A stretch of DNA of 64,000 nucleotides from an uncultured Flavobacteriaceae bacterium (GTDB taxonomy: Bacteria; Bacteroidota; Bacteroidia; Flavobacteriales; Flavobacteriaceae). The DNA lies in NCBI GenBank assembly GCA_943789365.1, contig CALSTV010000001.1, positions 186,001 to 250,000 on the forward strand, read 5' to 3'. The translations under genes and the position numbers were made by a program. Shown here piece after piece: positions 43,204-52,948 of this stretch. The notes under the pieces were generated by a model. The model saw only the letters and a list, made by a program, of their open reading frames with translations. It was not told where the DNA came from and searched no databases. Every line of letters starts with the position of its first letter. The stretch's first letter is position 1.

Positions 43204-43216
43204 CTCTGATTTCGAT

Positions 43217-44395
43217 TTAAAGATTAGTTGTTTTCAATATGGATTCCAATTTTTCCAAACGCACTTCCAATGCTTTCAGTCTATTTATCTCTTTCTCTTG
43301 TGCAATGGTGTACAACGTAAGTTCTTCGATTTTTTGAAGTAATCTTGCATTCATATCTCCCAATAAAATTCCATTTGTCTCAACATCTTTTGCAGAAGGA
43401 ATATCCTGAAGGCGACCGTTTTGTGCAATGAATTGCTCTACTTCCAATAAGCTGGGGAGCGAATAATTTTCCTCGAAAACAAAATCAGACCAATTGAGCA
43501 GGTCAATCCGCACTTCTTTGGTATGAATATTCCCATTCACGGTTAATTTTTCATCTGGACTTGTGGTTCCAATCCCTACCATTCCAGGACCATCATTGTT
43601 CATAATGGTATTTGCAGTAGATCCAGAAGCATTGAGGTACAAAGTAGACCATTCACCATCATTAAATGCACCTATTTCATTACTGTCAAGGGCCATACAT
43701 TTGTCATCCTTTTCTCCAATCATCAAAGCCGGAGTCTTTCCCTTACCCACATCCAAACGACTCCTCACATGGAAGAAGGCTTCAGGTTCTGAGGTTCCGA
43801 TTCCCACATACCCGGTATCTCCCTTTATTGACATACGAAGTTGGGAATCTCCTACCTTAAAATAAAGATGTGCGTTTTCATCAAGAGTCCCTACATGTAG
43901 GTTCCCTCCAGTATTCACTATTTCATTGGCATCGATTCCTATACCCGCTTCTGTTCCTCCAACCAAAAGCGTTGCATTAGCAATTTCATTATTTGCAATC
44001 GTAGTTGTCGCATTTAAATGCAAGGTGGTCAATGGGTTTGTTGTTCCTATCCCTACAAAACCTGTATCACCCTTGATTACCATACGATGTTGCCCTTCTC
44101 CTACCTTAAAATACAAATGATCGTCGGGACTTGTGGTTCCAATATATAGATTGCTACCAACATTCATGATTTCATTTTCGTCTATACCTATCCCTTTTAG
44201 TTCAGTTCCTACCAAAAGTGAGGCCTGACTAATGTCATTTGCCCCAATGGAAGTTGGAGACTGTAGATGTAAGGTGGTCAATGGGCTCGATATTCCAACC
44301 CCAACAAAAGTTCCGGTGTCCGTAATTTGTCCGTGACTAATAGCTGTAGCAACAACAGCTACTACCAATGCAATTTTTTTCTTTGAATTTTTCAT
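43217..44395 (-). CDS. Tail-fibre-like repeat surface protein
   Basis: The 392-residue protein has a signal peptide (KKIALVVAVVATAISHG). It then carries three degenerate repeats of about 85 residues with GIGTTNPLTTLHLNATTTI, ATLLVGGTEAGIGIDANEI, HLYFKVGDSQLRMSIKGDTG. A final VGIGTTSPDEKLTVNGNI precedes a C-terminal coiled coil (ARLLQKIEELTLYTIAQEKE...). Bacteroidota encode many such phage-tail-fibre-like exported proteins, usually trimeric. It is probably on the cell surface. Operon with the Skp-like gene. Confidence 0.8.
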   Translation of the reverse strand: MKNSKKKIALVVAVVATAISHGQITDTGTFVGVGISSPLTTLHLQSPTSIGANDISQASLLVGTELKGIGIDENEIMNVGSNLYIGTTSPDDHLYFKVGEGQHRMVIKGDTGFVGIGTTNPLTTLHLNATTTIANNEIANATLLVGGTEAGIGIDANEIVNTGGNLHVGTLDENAHLYFKVGDSQLRMSIKGDTGYVGIGTSEPEAFFHVRSRLDVGKGKTPALMIGEKDDKCMALDSNEIGAFNDGEWSTLYLNASGSTANTIMNNDGPGMVGIGTTSPDEKLTVNGNIHTKEVRIDLLNWSDFVFEENYSLPSLLEVEQFIAQNGRLQDIPSAKDVETNGILLGDMNARLLQKIEELTLYTIAQEKEINRLKALEVRLEKLESILKTTNL

Positions 44396-44871
44396 AATCC
44401 ATTCTTAATTTTTAGTTTAACAATAAATCACCCCTCTTTAAAAGTTTTAAACATTTATGGGGGGACTTGCGAAACTAAAGTCTAAAAGAATTGGAATTAC
44501 TCCCTTTCAATAGCGGTGATTTTCTTGTTGCAAACATAAACATATGTTTAATAATATACAACACAAGTAGTCAACAAAATTAATATTCTAGCACTCCTTC
44601 TTTCTACAGACCGCATTTAGACTCTAAATAATTTTACTTGTATACACCACAATAAATATCACTTATTAAGGGCATTCCATGTTTTATTTCTACAATCAGT
44701 ATTTATTTCAACTATTATACACGTGTACTTTGTATTATTTATTAACTTTTATTTAACTAAAGACCGACTTCATTTTTCACTAATTTTACTGCGCCCTCCG
44801 AGAAGTTGAATAGTTTGTTTTTGTACAGATATTTTAAATATCCAACACTGAAATAAAACCAAATAAATTAT
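44396..44871. other. 476-bp gene-free divergent region
   Basis: This AT-rich DNA lies between the tail-fibre-like gene and the first pseudopilin gene and must hold both promoters. I see no open frame, repeat or clear TAnnTTTG pair that I would defend. Confidence 0.5.
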
Positions 44872-45279
44872 ATGAATTTAACTACTAAGAAGGTAAACGC
44901 ATTCAATCTCCAGGAGCTTTTGGTGGTATTGGTAATTATTGGCATCTTGCTCTTGTTAGCAGTGCCAAAACTGATGCCTCTAATCTCAAAAACTAAAAGT
45001 ATTGAGGCACAAACCCAGTTGAAACATTTACACAGTCTTCAACGTCAACATTTCTACATCCATTCTAGCTATAGTGCCGATTTTATGGAGTTGGGATTTG
45101 AAGCTCCACCAACAGTTGCCGAAAACGGAAATGCAAACTATGTTTTTGAAATTACGCATGCTACAAACCATGAATTTATTGCTACTGCAACAGCAATTAC
45201 TGATTTTGACGGAGACGGAGTTTTCAATATATGGCAGGTAGACCATCACCTTAAATTGAAAGAGATAGTAAGGGATTAA
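44872..45279 (+). CDS. Major pseudopilin (GspG/PilA-like)
   Basis: The 135-residue protein has a class III prepilin leader: short basic N-terminus, then AFNLQELLVVLVIIGILLLL with Glu at +5 of the mature Phe. The cleavage residue is Ala rather than Gly, which is rare. The C-terminal part is short, with DFDGDGVFNIW that may bind Ca like GspG. First gene of the plus-strand half of the secretion cluster, 19 bp before the prepilin peptidase. Confidence 0.82.
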   Translation: MNLTTKKVNAFNLQELLVVLVIIGILLLLAVPKLMPLISKTKSIEAQTQLKHLHSLQRQHFYIHSSYSADFMELGFEAPPTVAENGNANYVFEITHATNHEFIATATAITDFDGDGVFNIWQVDHHLKLKEIVRD

Positions 45280-45298
45280 CAATTTAAAGTACTTTTTT

Positions 45299-45781
45299 AT
45301 GGAGCTCTTATTACTACTTTCTTCGCTGCTTTGTCTCGGTTTCATTTTTCTGCAAGATGTAAAAGACAGAAGTGTCTCGCTCCTTCTCTTTATCATCAAT
45401 TTTATTGCGCTTGGTCTTTTGCACTACCTGAAAGGAAACAGACAATTACTCATAGGTCATATTGCTATCAATTTTTGTATCCTGACCCCAATAATTTTAG
45501 TACTATACGCATATGTGAAAATTGTTTTAAAAACTTCTTTAGAAGAGAGTATCGGTTTGGGTGATTTGTTCTGGACCCTTGCATTGGCTTTTGGTTTTCC
45601 AACATTGAGTTTTATGGTACTGCTAGCTTTTTCATTTCTATTTTCACTGGGACTGCATCTTGTTTACAAAAGCAAGTATACCAATCCTTTGGTACCTCTT
45701 GCCGGTTACCAATCTTTATTTTTACTACTGTTACTGGTTACGAATGAACTGTTTCCCGGATTAAGCCTTTATGCAATATGA
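45299..45781 (+). CDS. Minimal prepilin peptidase (A24 family)
   Basis: The 160-residue polytopic membrane protein has the two catalytic Asp motifs of A24 peptidases: QDVKDRSVS near residue 20 and SIGLGDLFW (GxGD) near 85. It lacks the N-methyltransferase/zinc domain of GspO/PilD, as in TadV/FlaK-type peptidases. It would cleave the pseudopilins encoded on both sides. It overlaps the ATPase gene by 4 bp. Confidence 0.8.
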   Translation: MELLLLLSSLLCLGFIFLQDVKDRSVSLLLFIINFIALGLLHYLKGNRQLLIGHIAINFCILTPIILVLYAYVKIVLKTSLEESIGLGDLFWTLALAFGFPTLSFMVLLAFSFLFSLGLHLVYKSKYTNPLVPLAGYQSLFLLLLLVTNELFPGLSLYAI

Positions 45782-47190
45782 GTACGGAGAACAACTATAA
45801 AATAGCAACCGAGCTCAAACAAATGATCAGCGTAGCACAAGCCCATCATTATCAGATAATTCCGGAATACGCTGAAGAACAAGCACTCTCGTTTAAAACC
45901 TGTGCAGCTCATACCGAAACCTTACAAAATGAATTGCAAATAGTCTTTGGGAAAGAAGTACACCTTATTTCAATTCATCACGATGATTTTCAAAAATACT
46001 TGTCGGTAAACTACCGCGTAAATCAGAATAAAAAAACTAACAAACTCAGCTATAGTGATGATTTCTTATTAAAAATAATATATGAAGCAAAGGAGATTGG
46101 CAGTAGCGATATTCATTTTGAAGCTTTTGAAGAAAAATGCAGAGTACGGTTTCGAATAGACGGAAAACTTATCGAACGCTATCTCGTTGATTTGAAAGAA
46201 TACCCGATACTCATCAACCGAATCAAAATCATGGCGCAGTTAGATATCTCTGAAAAAAGGTTGCCACAAGATGGGCGAATTCATATCAACTCAGGAAACG
46301 ATGAATTTGACATTCGTGTTTCGGTTTTACCCACATTGCACGGAGAAAAAATAGTACTTCGCCTGCTTTCTAAAGACAGTACAAACATACAATTGGAAAC
46401 ACTGGGATTTACAGAATTGGAATTAAGACGCTTTCAGGAAAACATCAAAAAACCCCATGGCATGGTTTTAATTTCCGGCCCGACAGGATCTGGAAAAACA
46501 ACCACACTCTATGCTTCTCTTAAAGTTCTCAATACAGAGTTTAGCAATATTGTTACCATAGAAGACCCTATTGAATATACCTTGGAAGGAGTCAATCAGG
46601 TACAGCTAAAAGAAACGATTGGTTTGGACTTTCCTAATACGCTAAGAACATTTTTACGTCAAGATCCAGACATTATCATGGTCGGTGAAATCAGGGATGC
46701 TGATACAGCTAATATGGCCATTAGAGCTGCTCTTACAGGACATACGGTACTCTCTACCATTCATACCAACTCGGCATGGGCAACCATTTCCAGACTCATA
46801 GATATGGGAATTCCTCCATTTTTAATTGCAAGTACTTTGAATATGAGTGTAGCCCAACGACTCGTTCGAAAACTTTGCAAACATTGTAAAACAAAACACC
46901 CCATTACCCCCACTCTTTTACCCGAGTTTTTTAGCATCCCCAAACATTGGAAAACACATTTCAAAGCCATCGGCTGTACACTCTGTCACCATACCGGATA
47001 TCACGGAAGAAAAGCTATCTATGAAATTATTCCCTTTTCTCCAGAACTGACGGAAATGATCAAATCAAATCAATTAGACATTACCCAATACCTAATTGAA
47101 AAAAACATCCCTACACTACAAACAAATGCCATTAAACTTGTGAGCGCTGGTGTTACTTCTATTGATGAAATATATCCATTGCTGTGCTAA
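45778..47190 (+). CDS. gspE: Type II secretion/type IV pilus assembly ATPase
   Basis: The 470-residue hexameric motor has an N2-type domain (IGSSDIHFEAFEEKCRVRFR), GPTGSGKTTTLYA as Walker A (near 237), an Asp box TIEDPIEY, DIIMVGEIRD as Walker B (near 300) and HTVLSTIHTN as the His box. A zinc-binding CKHC...CTLC pair lies near 366-402. This is the GspE/PilB layout. The N-terminal cytoplasmic domain is short. Confidence 0.92.
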   Translation: MSTENNYKIATELKQMISVAQAHHYQIIPEYAEEQALSFKTCAAHTETLQNELQIVFGKEVHLISIHHDDFQKYLSVNYRVNQNKKTNKLSYSDDFLLKIIYEAKEIGSSDIHFEAFEEKCRVRFRIDGKLIERYLVDLKEYPILINRIKIMAQLDISEKRLPQDGRIHINSGNDEFDIRVSVLPTLHGEKIVLRLLSKDSTNIQLETLGFTELELRRFQENIKKPHGMVLISGPTGSGKTTTLYASLKVLNTEFSNIVTIEDPIEYTLEGVNQVQLKETIGLDFPNTLRTFLRQDPDIIMVGEIRDADTANMAIRAALTGHTVLSTIHTNSAWATISRLIDMGIPPFLIASTLNMSVAQRLVRKLCKHCKTKHPITPTLLPEFFSIPKHWKTHFKAIGCTLCHHTGYHGRKAIYEIIPFSPELTEMIKSNQLDITQYLIEKNIPTLQTNAIKLVSAGVTSIDEIYPLLC

Positions 47191-47237
47191 TTCCAACAAA
47201 TTATAAACAACCCTTTAGGGAATAAGATTTAAAAATT

Positions 47238-49352
47238 GTGATAAAACCAACGAAATTCAGCTTCCTCCTACTACTTTTAGCGATGTATATTACAGGATAT
47301 ACCCAGGAAATAGATCAGGAAGATCGTTTGGATACGCTTAGAGAAGAACTCAAGGCTATTTCCGCAACTACATTGGGACTGACACAAACTGTAGATTTTA
47401 ATATCGACCATACCAAATTGACCGATTTTGTTCGGGCAATGGCAGACCTCCACGGTATCAACATCAGTCTGGAAAATTCGCTGAATAACTTACAGGTTAC
47501 CAATAATTTCTCCAATGCAACCGTAGCCGACGTGCTGCTCTTTCTGTGCAAAAGTTATTCACTGACCATAGACTTTACCGGAAATATCTTGCATCTAAAA
47601 AAGTACCAAGCCCCTAAAAAAGAATATAAATTTAGGGAAATCCCAATCCAATATACCGACAGCTCAGACCTCATTACGCTCGATCTTAAACACGACAGTC
47701 TGTCTGTAGTATTTAAAAAAATAGCCGACCTCACCGGAAAAAACCTGGTCTTTACTCCTGGATTAGGACATCAAAAATTAAGTGGATATTTTAAAAATAT
47801 GCCGCTAAAAGATGCCATCGAAAAACTTTCCTTTGCCAATAATTTGGAAGTCGAACAAACCCGTAACGGTGTCTATATGTTTGAACCTGGAAACCATATA
47901 CCAAACACGAATCAGGGATCCCAAAAACAGCGCCCCATTAGAAATAGAAGTAGTAACTTTTATTACCAGATACAGGATACACTTTCAAAACAACTTGAAG
48001 TCGATTTTGAAAACACAGATATCAATGCAATCATTCACGCCATAGGAGTTGATTTAAAGATAGACATGTTTACCACTGCGCCTCTGAAGGAAGCGGGAAA
48101 AGCAAGTGTAAAAGCGCATACCATTGATTTCGACCTATTGCTCGACAAGCTGTTTGAAAACACCGATTTCACCTATAAAAAACAGAATGAAATCTATTTC
48201 TTTGGAAAAAATGAACAACTGTCCTTAAGAAACAATGTCACCATTCCATTGATGCATCGCTCTATTGAGATTATGAGCGGACAAGGAAATGTAAGAAGTG
48301 GCAGCAATTATGGAAACGCTGGAGTTAACAACAACCAAAACAACTACACCAGGACAAATTACAACAACAACTCCAATAACTTCAATACAAATTCGAATGC
48401 GACCAACAGACAAAACATCAACACGCAAAACAATGCTGTTTTTGGAAAATACACCAACAATTCAGAAGCATTGGTGAATATACTTCCCAAAGACATTATC
48501 AGCAATTTGGAAATTAAAACCGACTTGGAATTGAATAGTTTTATTGTAAGTGGGCCTAGTCAGAATATCAACCGATTTCGTGAGTTTATAGCAACTATTG
48601 ACAAACCGATTCCGGTAATTTTGATTGAGGTAATGTTTATTGAATATAAAAAAAATGCGACCATCGAAACTGGGGTTGACTGGGGTATCGGCAATGAACC
48701 GACGACCACACAAGGAGCCTTATTTCCGGGTACAGATCTCAGTCTTGGAGAAGAAACCATTAATAAAATTATCGGCGGTTTCAACGGTTTTGGAACCCTA
48801 AACTTAGGAAAAGTGGTCCCTAATTTTTATGCAACTATCAAAGCAATGGAAAACAATGGGGCTATTGATATTACTTCTACCCCAAAATTATCAACCCTAA
48901 ACGGACACAGGGCAAGCCTTGCCATTGGCGAGACTACCTATTATGTGGTGACCAATACAGATTATATCGGATCGCAAATTCCTCAAACATCTACCATAAC
49001 AAACTACCAACCTATCAATGCAGAAATGGCATTGCACATCATGCCTTTGGTGTCTGGAGACGGCAGTATCACCATGAGTTTAAATGTCATACAGTCTAGT
49101 TTTAACGATACCCGAATTGACGAGCAGGCACCACCTGGGATGAATTCCAGAGAATTTTCTTCCACCATCAGAGTTAAAAATCAAGACGTCATTATTTTGG
49201 GAGGACTGGAAGAAGAAGTAAACAGCAATTCCGGTTCTGGGGTACCATTTTTAGCCAAAATCCCTCTTATAAAATGGCTCTTTAGCAGCCAGAAAAAAGA
49301 AGACAAAGAAAAAAAACTATCTATTTTAATCAAACCAACAATCATCAAATAA
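47238..49352 (+). CDS. gspD: Outer-membrane secretin (GspD/PilQ-like)
   Basis: The 704-residue protein begins at GTG 47238 with a signal peptide (FSFLLLLLAMYITGYTQ). Two STN/N0-like domains (about 50-105 and 140-210) and a third N-domain precede an Asn-rich linker (about 355-405, NNNQNNYTRTNYNNNSNN). N3 and secretin domains follow, with VIDGFI-like strands, VEVMFIEYKK-type and the end VPFLAKIPLIKWLFSS. The linker is unusual in length and composition. Confidence 0.9.
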   Translation: MIKPTKFSFLLLLLAMYITGYTQEIDQEDRLDTLREELKAISATTLGLTQTVDFNIDHTKLTDFVRAMADLHGINISLENSLNNLQVTNNFSNATVADVLLFLCKSYSLTIDFTGNILHLKKYQAPKKEYKFREIPIQYTDSSDLITLDLKHDSLSVVFKKIADLTGKNLVFTPGLGHQKLSGYFKNMPLKDAIEKLSFANNLEVEQTRNGVYMFEPGNHIPNTNQGSQKQRPIRNRSSNFYYQIQDTLSKQLEVDFENTDINAIIHAIGVDLKIDMFTTAPLKEAGKASVKAHTIDFDLLLDKLFENTDFTYKKQNEIYFFGKNEQLSLRNNVTIPLMHRSIEIMSGQGNVRSGSNYGNAGVNNNQNNYTRTNYNNNSNNFNTNSNATNRQNINTQNNAVFGKYTNNSEALVNILPKDIISNLEIKTDLELNSFIVSGPSQNINRFREFIATIDKPIPVILIEVMFIEYKKNATIETGVDWGIGNEPTTTQGALFPGTDLSLGEETINKIIGGFNGFGTLNLGKVVPNFYATIKAMENNGAIDITSTPKLSTLNGHRASLAIGETTYYVVTNTDYIGSQIPQTSTITNYQPINAEMALHIMPLVSGDGSITMSLNVIQSSFNDTRIDEQAPPGMNSREFSSTIRVKNQDVIILGGLEEEVNSNSGSGVPFLAKIPLIKWLFSSQKKEDKEKKLSILIKPTIIK

Positions 49353-50528
49353 ATGCGACATTCGTTCACTTATGGAAATTCATTTGTAGCCATTGAGCAT
49401 GCTTGTTCAGAAGCAAAAGAGCATTTTCACGGGTTGTTTTTAAAAAAGAAAAAAAATGAATTCATCATTGCCAATCACAAAACAACAACAGCCCTCGATT
49501 CAATTCTAGATGACATTCCCAAACTGACACCCGTTTTTATAACGATTAACAACCAACATACTTTACAAAAGGTAGCACATCAACACTTTTCTAGCACCAA
49601 AGATGCTGTCAATTTTTGCTTTCCTGCCCTAGAGCAAGACGCTTTTTATATAACCGTAGCTCCTGTGGGTGCAAGTACATTAGTAACGCTTTGCCGAAAA
49701 GAAATTGTTTCTGAAATCATCGCATTTTACCAAAGTAAAAACATTACTTTGCTCAGCATTTCTTTAGGGAACAGTAACATTTATACACTAGTACCACATC
49801 TTAACACCAAGAGCTTCTATACTTCCAATTTTAAAATTGATATCGACTCACAGCACACAAAGCTCACCGAAATAGCCCCTCCACAAACCAGCTACCTACT
49901 CAACGGTTTAACCCTTTCAAATCAATATTTATTGTCATTGGCAAGCCTCTTAACTTTGTACGTAAAACCGGAGCACCGCAGTAACTTTGCACCACTCAAT
50001 GCACAACTCCTAAAGACCTTTATACACAACCGAATTTATTACTACGGCTTGCGCACCTCAATTGCCTTTATATTTTGCCTACTACTCATTAATTCATTTC
50101 TGTTTATAACCTACCAAAAAAAGACAAATCAGCTCCGACAAGACCTGTTTCTAATGCAAAAAGATCAATCCAGTCGAGACCTTTTAAAAGAACGCCTACA
50201 AGACCATAAAAATCTTGTCACAAACCTTACTGAAAATGCAAATTCCAAAGTATCTTATTTTTTAGATGAGATTGGAATAAGTGTGCCAAAATCTGTAATT
50301 TTAAATACACTATACTACCAACTTCCTCTAAAAAAAATTAAAAATGACAAAAAGATTGAAATTGACAGCAACAAAATTATCATTAGTGGAACAGTGAACA
50401 ATAGTGATGATTTCACCCCATGGATACGGGAGCTTTCAGCGCTTTCCTGGATAAAATCGAGCCGTGTAATTGATTATGGAACGGGGAAAGAAAAATTCAT
50501 CAGTTTTAGCATAGAACTTATCTTATGA
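49353..50528 (+). CDS. GspL/PilM-PilN-like assembly platform protein
   Basis: The 391-residue protein has a cytoplasmic N-terminal part of about 230 residues (actin-like in GspL/PilM, too diverged to assign motifs), one transmembrane helix (about 233-255, TSIAFIFCLLLINSFLFI), a coiled coil and a periplasmic ferredoxin-like domain. Its start directly abuts the secretin stop and its end overlaps the next gene by 4 bp. Position and topology argue for GspL or a PilM-PilN fusion. Confidence 0.65.
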   Translation: MRHSFTYGNSFVAIEHACSEAKEHFHGLFLKKKKNEFIIANHKTTTALDSILDDIPKLTPVFITINNQHTLQKVAHQHFSSTKDAVNFCFPALEQDAFYITVAPVGASTLVTLCRKEIVSEIIAFYQSKNITLLSISLGNSNIYTLVPHLNTKSFYTSNFKIDIDSQHTKLTEIAPPQTSYLLNGLTLSNQYLLSLASLLTLYVKPEHRSNFAPLNAQLLKTFIHNRIYYYGLRTSIAFIFCLLLINSFLFITYQKKTNQLRQDLFLMQKDQSSRDLLKERLQDHKNLVTNLTENANSKVSYFLDEIGISVPKSVILNTLYYQLPLKKIKNDKKIEIDSNKIIISGTVNNSDDFTPWIRELSALSWIKSSRVIDYGTGKEKFISFSIELIL

Positions 50529-51043
50529 GTATATTCAGAAAAAATTGGTTGCTCTTGATGGGGAGCATCACTATCGTAATTCTCTCTTATTTCTTGGCTT
50601 TTGATCCAACCCTTAAACTAAAAAGCGAACTAAAGCTATTGCAAGCACAAAAAGAAATTCAAGAAAAAACGAGAAAAGAACTGATTCATTTGGAAAAACA
50701 AAATCGGTACTATTCAAAACTATTGGAAAAGCATAAAATTGCGACCGATGTTTCTTTACAGAACAAATTGCTGGAACACCTCAACCGATTGACGCATCAA
50801 AATAAGCTAATCGTAGTTTCGTTCAACCCAACACATGCATATACAGCAGCCGGGACTACATTTGAAACCTATTCTTTTAAAGTTAGAGGGAGTTATACCT
50901 CCATTGTAAAGTTAATCTACGATTTGGAACAGTTGACTAAATTTGGTAAAGTGACCTCTGTAATGTTTGACAAAATTAAAAATCATAAAACCCAACGCTC
51001 CTATTTAGATTGTGAGCTCTACATTCAAAGAATCAGACAATAA
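50525..51043 (+). CDS. GspM/PilO-like protein
   Basis: The 172-residue protein has one N-terminal transmembrane helix (LLLMGSITIVILSYFLAF), a coiled coil (KSELKLLQAQKEIQEKTRKE) and a C-terminal ferredoxin-like domain with FKVRGSYTSIVKLIYDLEQL, characteristic of PilO/GspM. Last gene of the plus-strand half; its stop is 5 bp from the stop of the convergent gspF. Confidence 0.72.
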   Translation: MSIFRKNWLLLMGSITIVILSYFLAFDPTLKLKSELKLLQAQKEIQEKTRKELIHLEKQNRYYSKLLEKHKIATDVSLQNKLLEHLNRLTHQNKLIVVSFNPTHAYTAAGTTFETYSFKVRGSYTSIVKLIYDLEQLTKFGKVTSVMFDKIKNHKTQRSYLDCELYIQRIRQ

Positions 51044-51048
51044 CGGGG

Positions 51049-52176
51049 CTATCCCATGACCGAACTCAACTGAAACATTGGCATGTACATGGCAATCAGC
51101 ACAAGCGCTACCACAATACCAAGAAACACAATAATCAAAGGCTCTAAAACCGTACTCAAAACTTTTGAATTTTGTGCCACCTCTCTGTTATATTGGCTTG
51201 CAAGCCTTTCAAAAATAAAGGAGTTCTGATTGGTTTCTTCCGCCACTTTTATCAAAGAAACCATCTTTCTATCGAATAGCGCTAGTTTTGAAAGACTGGC
51301 ACTCAAAAGATTCCCCGACAATAAATCCTGCTCAACACTCTGGAGCGCGTGTCGCATAGGATAAAAAGCAATCATTTCCTTTGTCAACTGTACACTTTGC
51401 AACATCGGAACATTGGAACCTACCAACAAAGCTGTGGCTTGGGTAAATTGTGCCATATACATTTTACGCAGTAACTCGCCGATATAGGGAAGTTTTAACA
51501 ACATACCGGTAAAATAAATTTGAAATCTTTCCGTTTTCGACAGCAATTTTAAAGCCACCGAGAAAGCTACACCTGCTAAAAAAAGCACTAAAATATTGTC
51601 TTGAAACCCTTCAGAGAAAAAAATTACCGCTTTTGTCAATACAGGCAATGGCACCTTGTTTTGTTCAAATATAGAGGCAAACATCGGAACGACAAACTGT
51701 AACATAAACAATACTGCCAAAAAAGCCGTACACATCACAACTATGGGATATGACAAAGCGTTTATAATCGTCTTCCTTTGTTCATTTTTACCGTGATAGT
51801 AATTTCCCAATGCTTTACATACTTTTTTTAAAGTACCGGTTTCTTCCCCAATCTTAATAGAATAATATTCATAATTTGAAAAGGATTTCTGGGTTTTCAT
51901 AGCGGCAGAAAATGTTTTCCCTTTTAGAATTTCAGAAATTATTTCTTGAAACAGTTTTTGTTCAGCAGGTTTGCCACTTTCTTTAGAAATTAATACAAGT
52001 ACCTCCTTTAAAGGAACTCCTGCGGATAATAAAAGATGTAATTCCGTATAAAATGCTTCCTTTTTTTTAGTCCCGAAGGCACTTCCAAACAAATGTATTT
52101 CCTTTGACAAAAGCATTTGCATATCAAATGTCTTCTTGTGCTTTTCCGGTACTATTTTTTCTATCTTGAAAGCCAT
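51049..52176 (-). CDS. gspF: Type II secretion inner-membrane platform protein
   Basis: The 375-residue protein has two GspF domains (ELHLLLSAGVPLKEVLVLIS; QATALLVGSNVPMLQSVQLT), and each is followed by transmembrane segments (about 145-170, 195-215 and 345-370). GEETGTLKKVCKALGNYY is a family hallmark. Overlaps the pseudopilin gene upstream by 16 bp. Confidence 0.9.
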   Translation of the reverse strand: MAFKIEKIVPEKHKKTFDMQMLLSKEIHLFGSAFGTKKKEAFYTELHLLLSAGVPLKEVLVLISKESGKPAEQKLFQEIISEILKGKTFSAAMKTQKSFSNYEYYSIKIGEETGTLKKVCKALGNYYHGKNEQRKTIINALSYPIVVMCTAFLAVLFMLQFVVPMFASIFEQNKVPLPVLTKAVIFFSEGFQDNILVLFLAGVAFSVALKLLSKTERFQIYFTGMLLKLPYIGELLRKMYMAQFTQATALLVGSNVPMLQSVQLTKEMIAFYPMRHALQSVEQDLLSGNLLSASLSKLALFDRKMVSLIKVAEETNQNSFIFERLASQYNREVAQNSKVLSTVLEPLIIVFLGIVVALVLIAMYMPMFQLSSVMG

Positions 52177-52622
52177 AATTCACGCATATAATGGGATGCT
52201 CCCTTTGTTTTGTATACAAATATTTTATCTTTTTCAATCTCAAACCTCACCGCATCGATGGTTCCTAAGAAAACTATCTGCTGATCCAAGTACAGGTCCT
52301 TATCTTGGACCTTTACAAATAAAGTATCTGTATTTCTAAGAACATAGTTGCTAAAAATCTTATAGCGAATGCTATCTGTTTCTGAAACCCCAATCAAATG
52401 GTTTTCTTTGGCATCATAAAACATTTGACAACGATTAAAGTCATACACCAATAACCTCTCAAACCACCGTACTTCATCGGATTTTTGAAATTCAAATTGT
52501 GCCACAGACATCTGCTTTTGAATAAGATGTAGCATCAGTAATGCCATAGCAATCACCACCGACGACAAGGCCAGAACAACGAGCATTTCATGAATGGTAA
52601 AGGCTTTTACTTTTGTACGCAT
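52161..52622 (-). CDS. Minor pseudopilin (GspJ/GspH-like)
   Basis: The 153-residue protein has a prepilin-type start, MRTKVKAFTIHEMLVVLALS, with Ala before Phe and Glu at +5, then a hydrophobic helix. The rest is beta-rich (FSNYVLRNTDTLFVKVQDKD). Placed between GspI-like and gspF genes, with overlaps at both ends. Confidence 0.75.
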   Translation of the reverse strand: MRTKVKAFTIHEMLVVLALSSVVIAMALLMLHLIQKQMSVAQFEFQKSDEVRWFERLLVYDFNRCQMFYDAKENHLIGVSETDSIRYKIFSNYVLRNTDTLFVKVQDKDLYLDQQIVFLGTIDAVRFEIEKDKIFVYKTKGASHYMRELWLSR

Positions 52623-52948
52623 TACTTATTCTTTATGAATGACACAGATTTTAACAACCTTTGATCTACGATTGAAACCGCTTCAAAAACAACCCTATCT
52701 CCCTCTTCTGAAATATGAATCTCAAATGACGCAAAGGCTTCCGTATAGGGCACAGTTATCGCTTCATTGAGGTATCGATATTCCAATTGCTCCAATTTGT
52801 ACATCACCAATGAACGGTCAAGAACCAAGGTTGTCTCAAACACATTAGACAGTATCAATGTCGCAATTCCAAAGATTACCACAAGCAATACGGATGCAAC
52901 AATGGTCTCTATCAATGTACCCGCTTTTATTTTTATCAGTACAGCCAT
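52622..52948 (-). CDS. Minor pseudopilin (GspI-like)
   Basis: The 108-residue product starts at ATG 52948, giving MAVLIKIKAGTLIETIVASV. It has a short basic leader, Gly-Thr-Leu-Ile-Glu with Glu in the prepilin position, and a hydrophobic helix. An upstream start at 53026 would place 26 implausible Cys/Arg-rich residues before the leader. It overlaps the upstream GspK-like gene by 13 bp and the next gene by 1 bp. Confidence 0.72.
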   Translation of the reverse strand: MAVLIKIKAGTLIETIVASVLLVVIFGIATLILSNVFETTLVLDRSLVMYKLEQLEYRYLNEAITVPYTEAFASFEIHISEEGDRVVFEAVSIVDQRLLKSVSFIKNK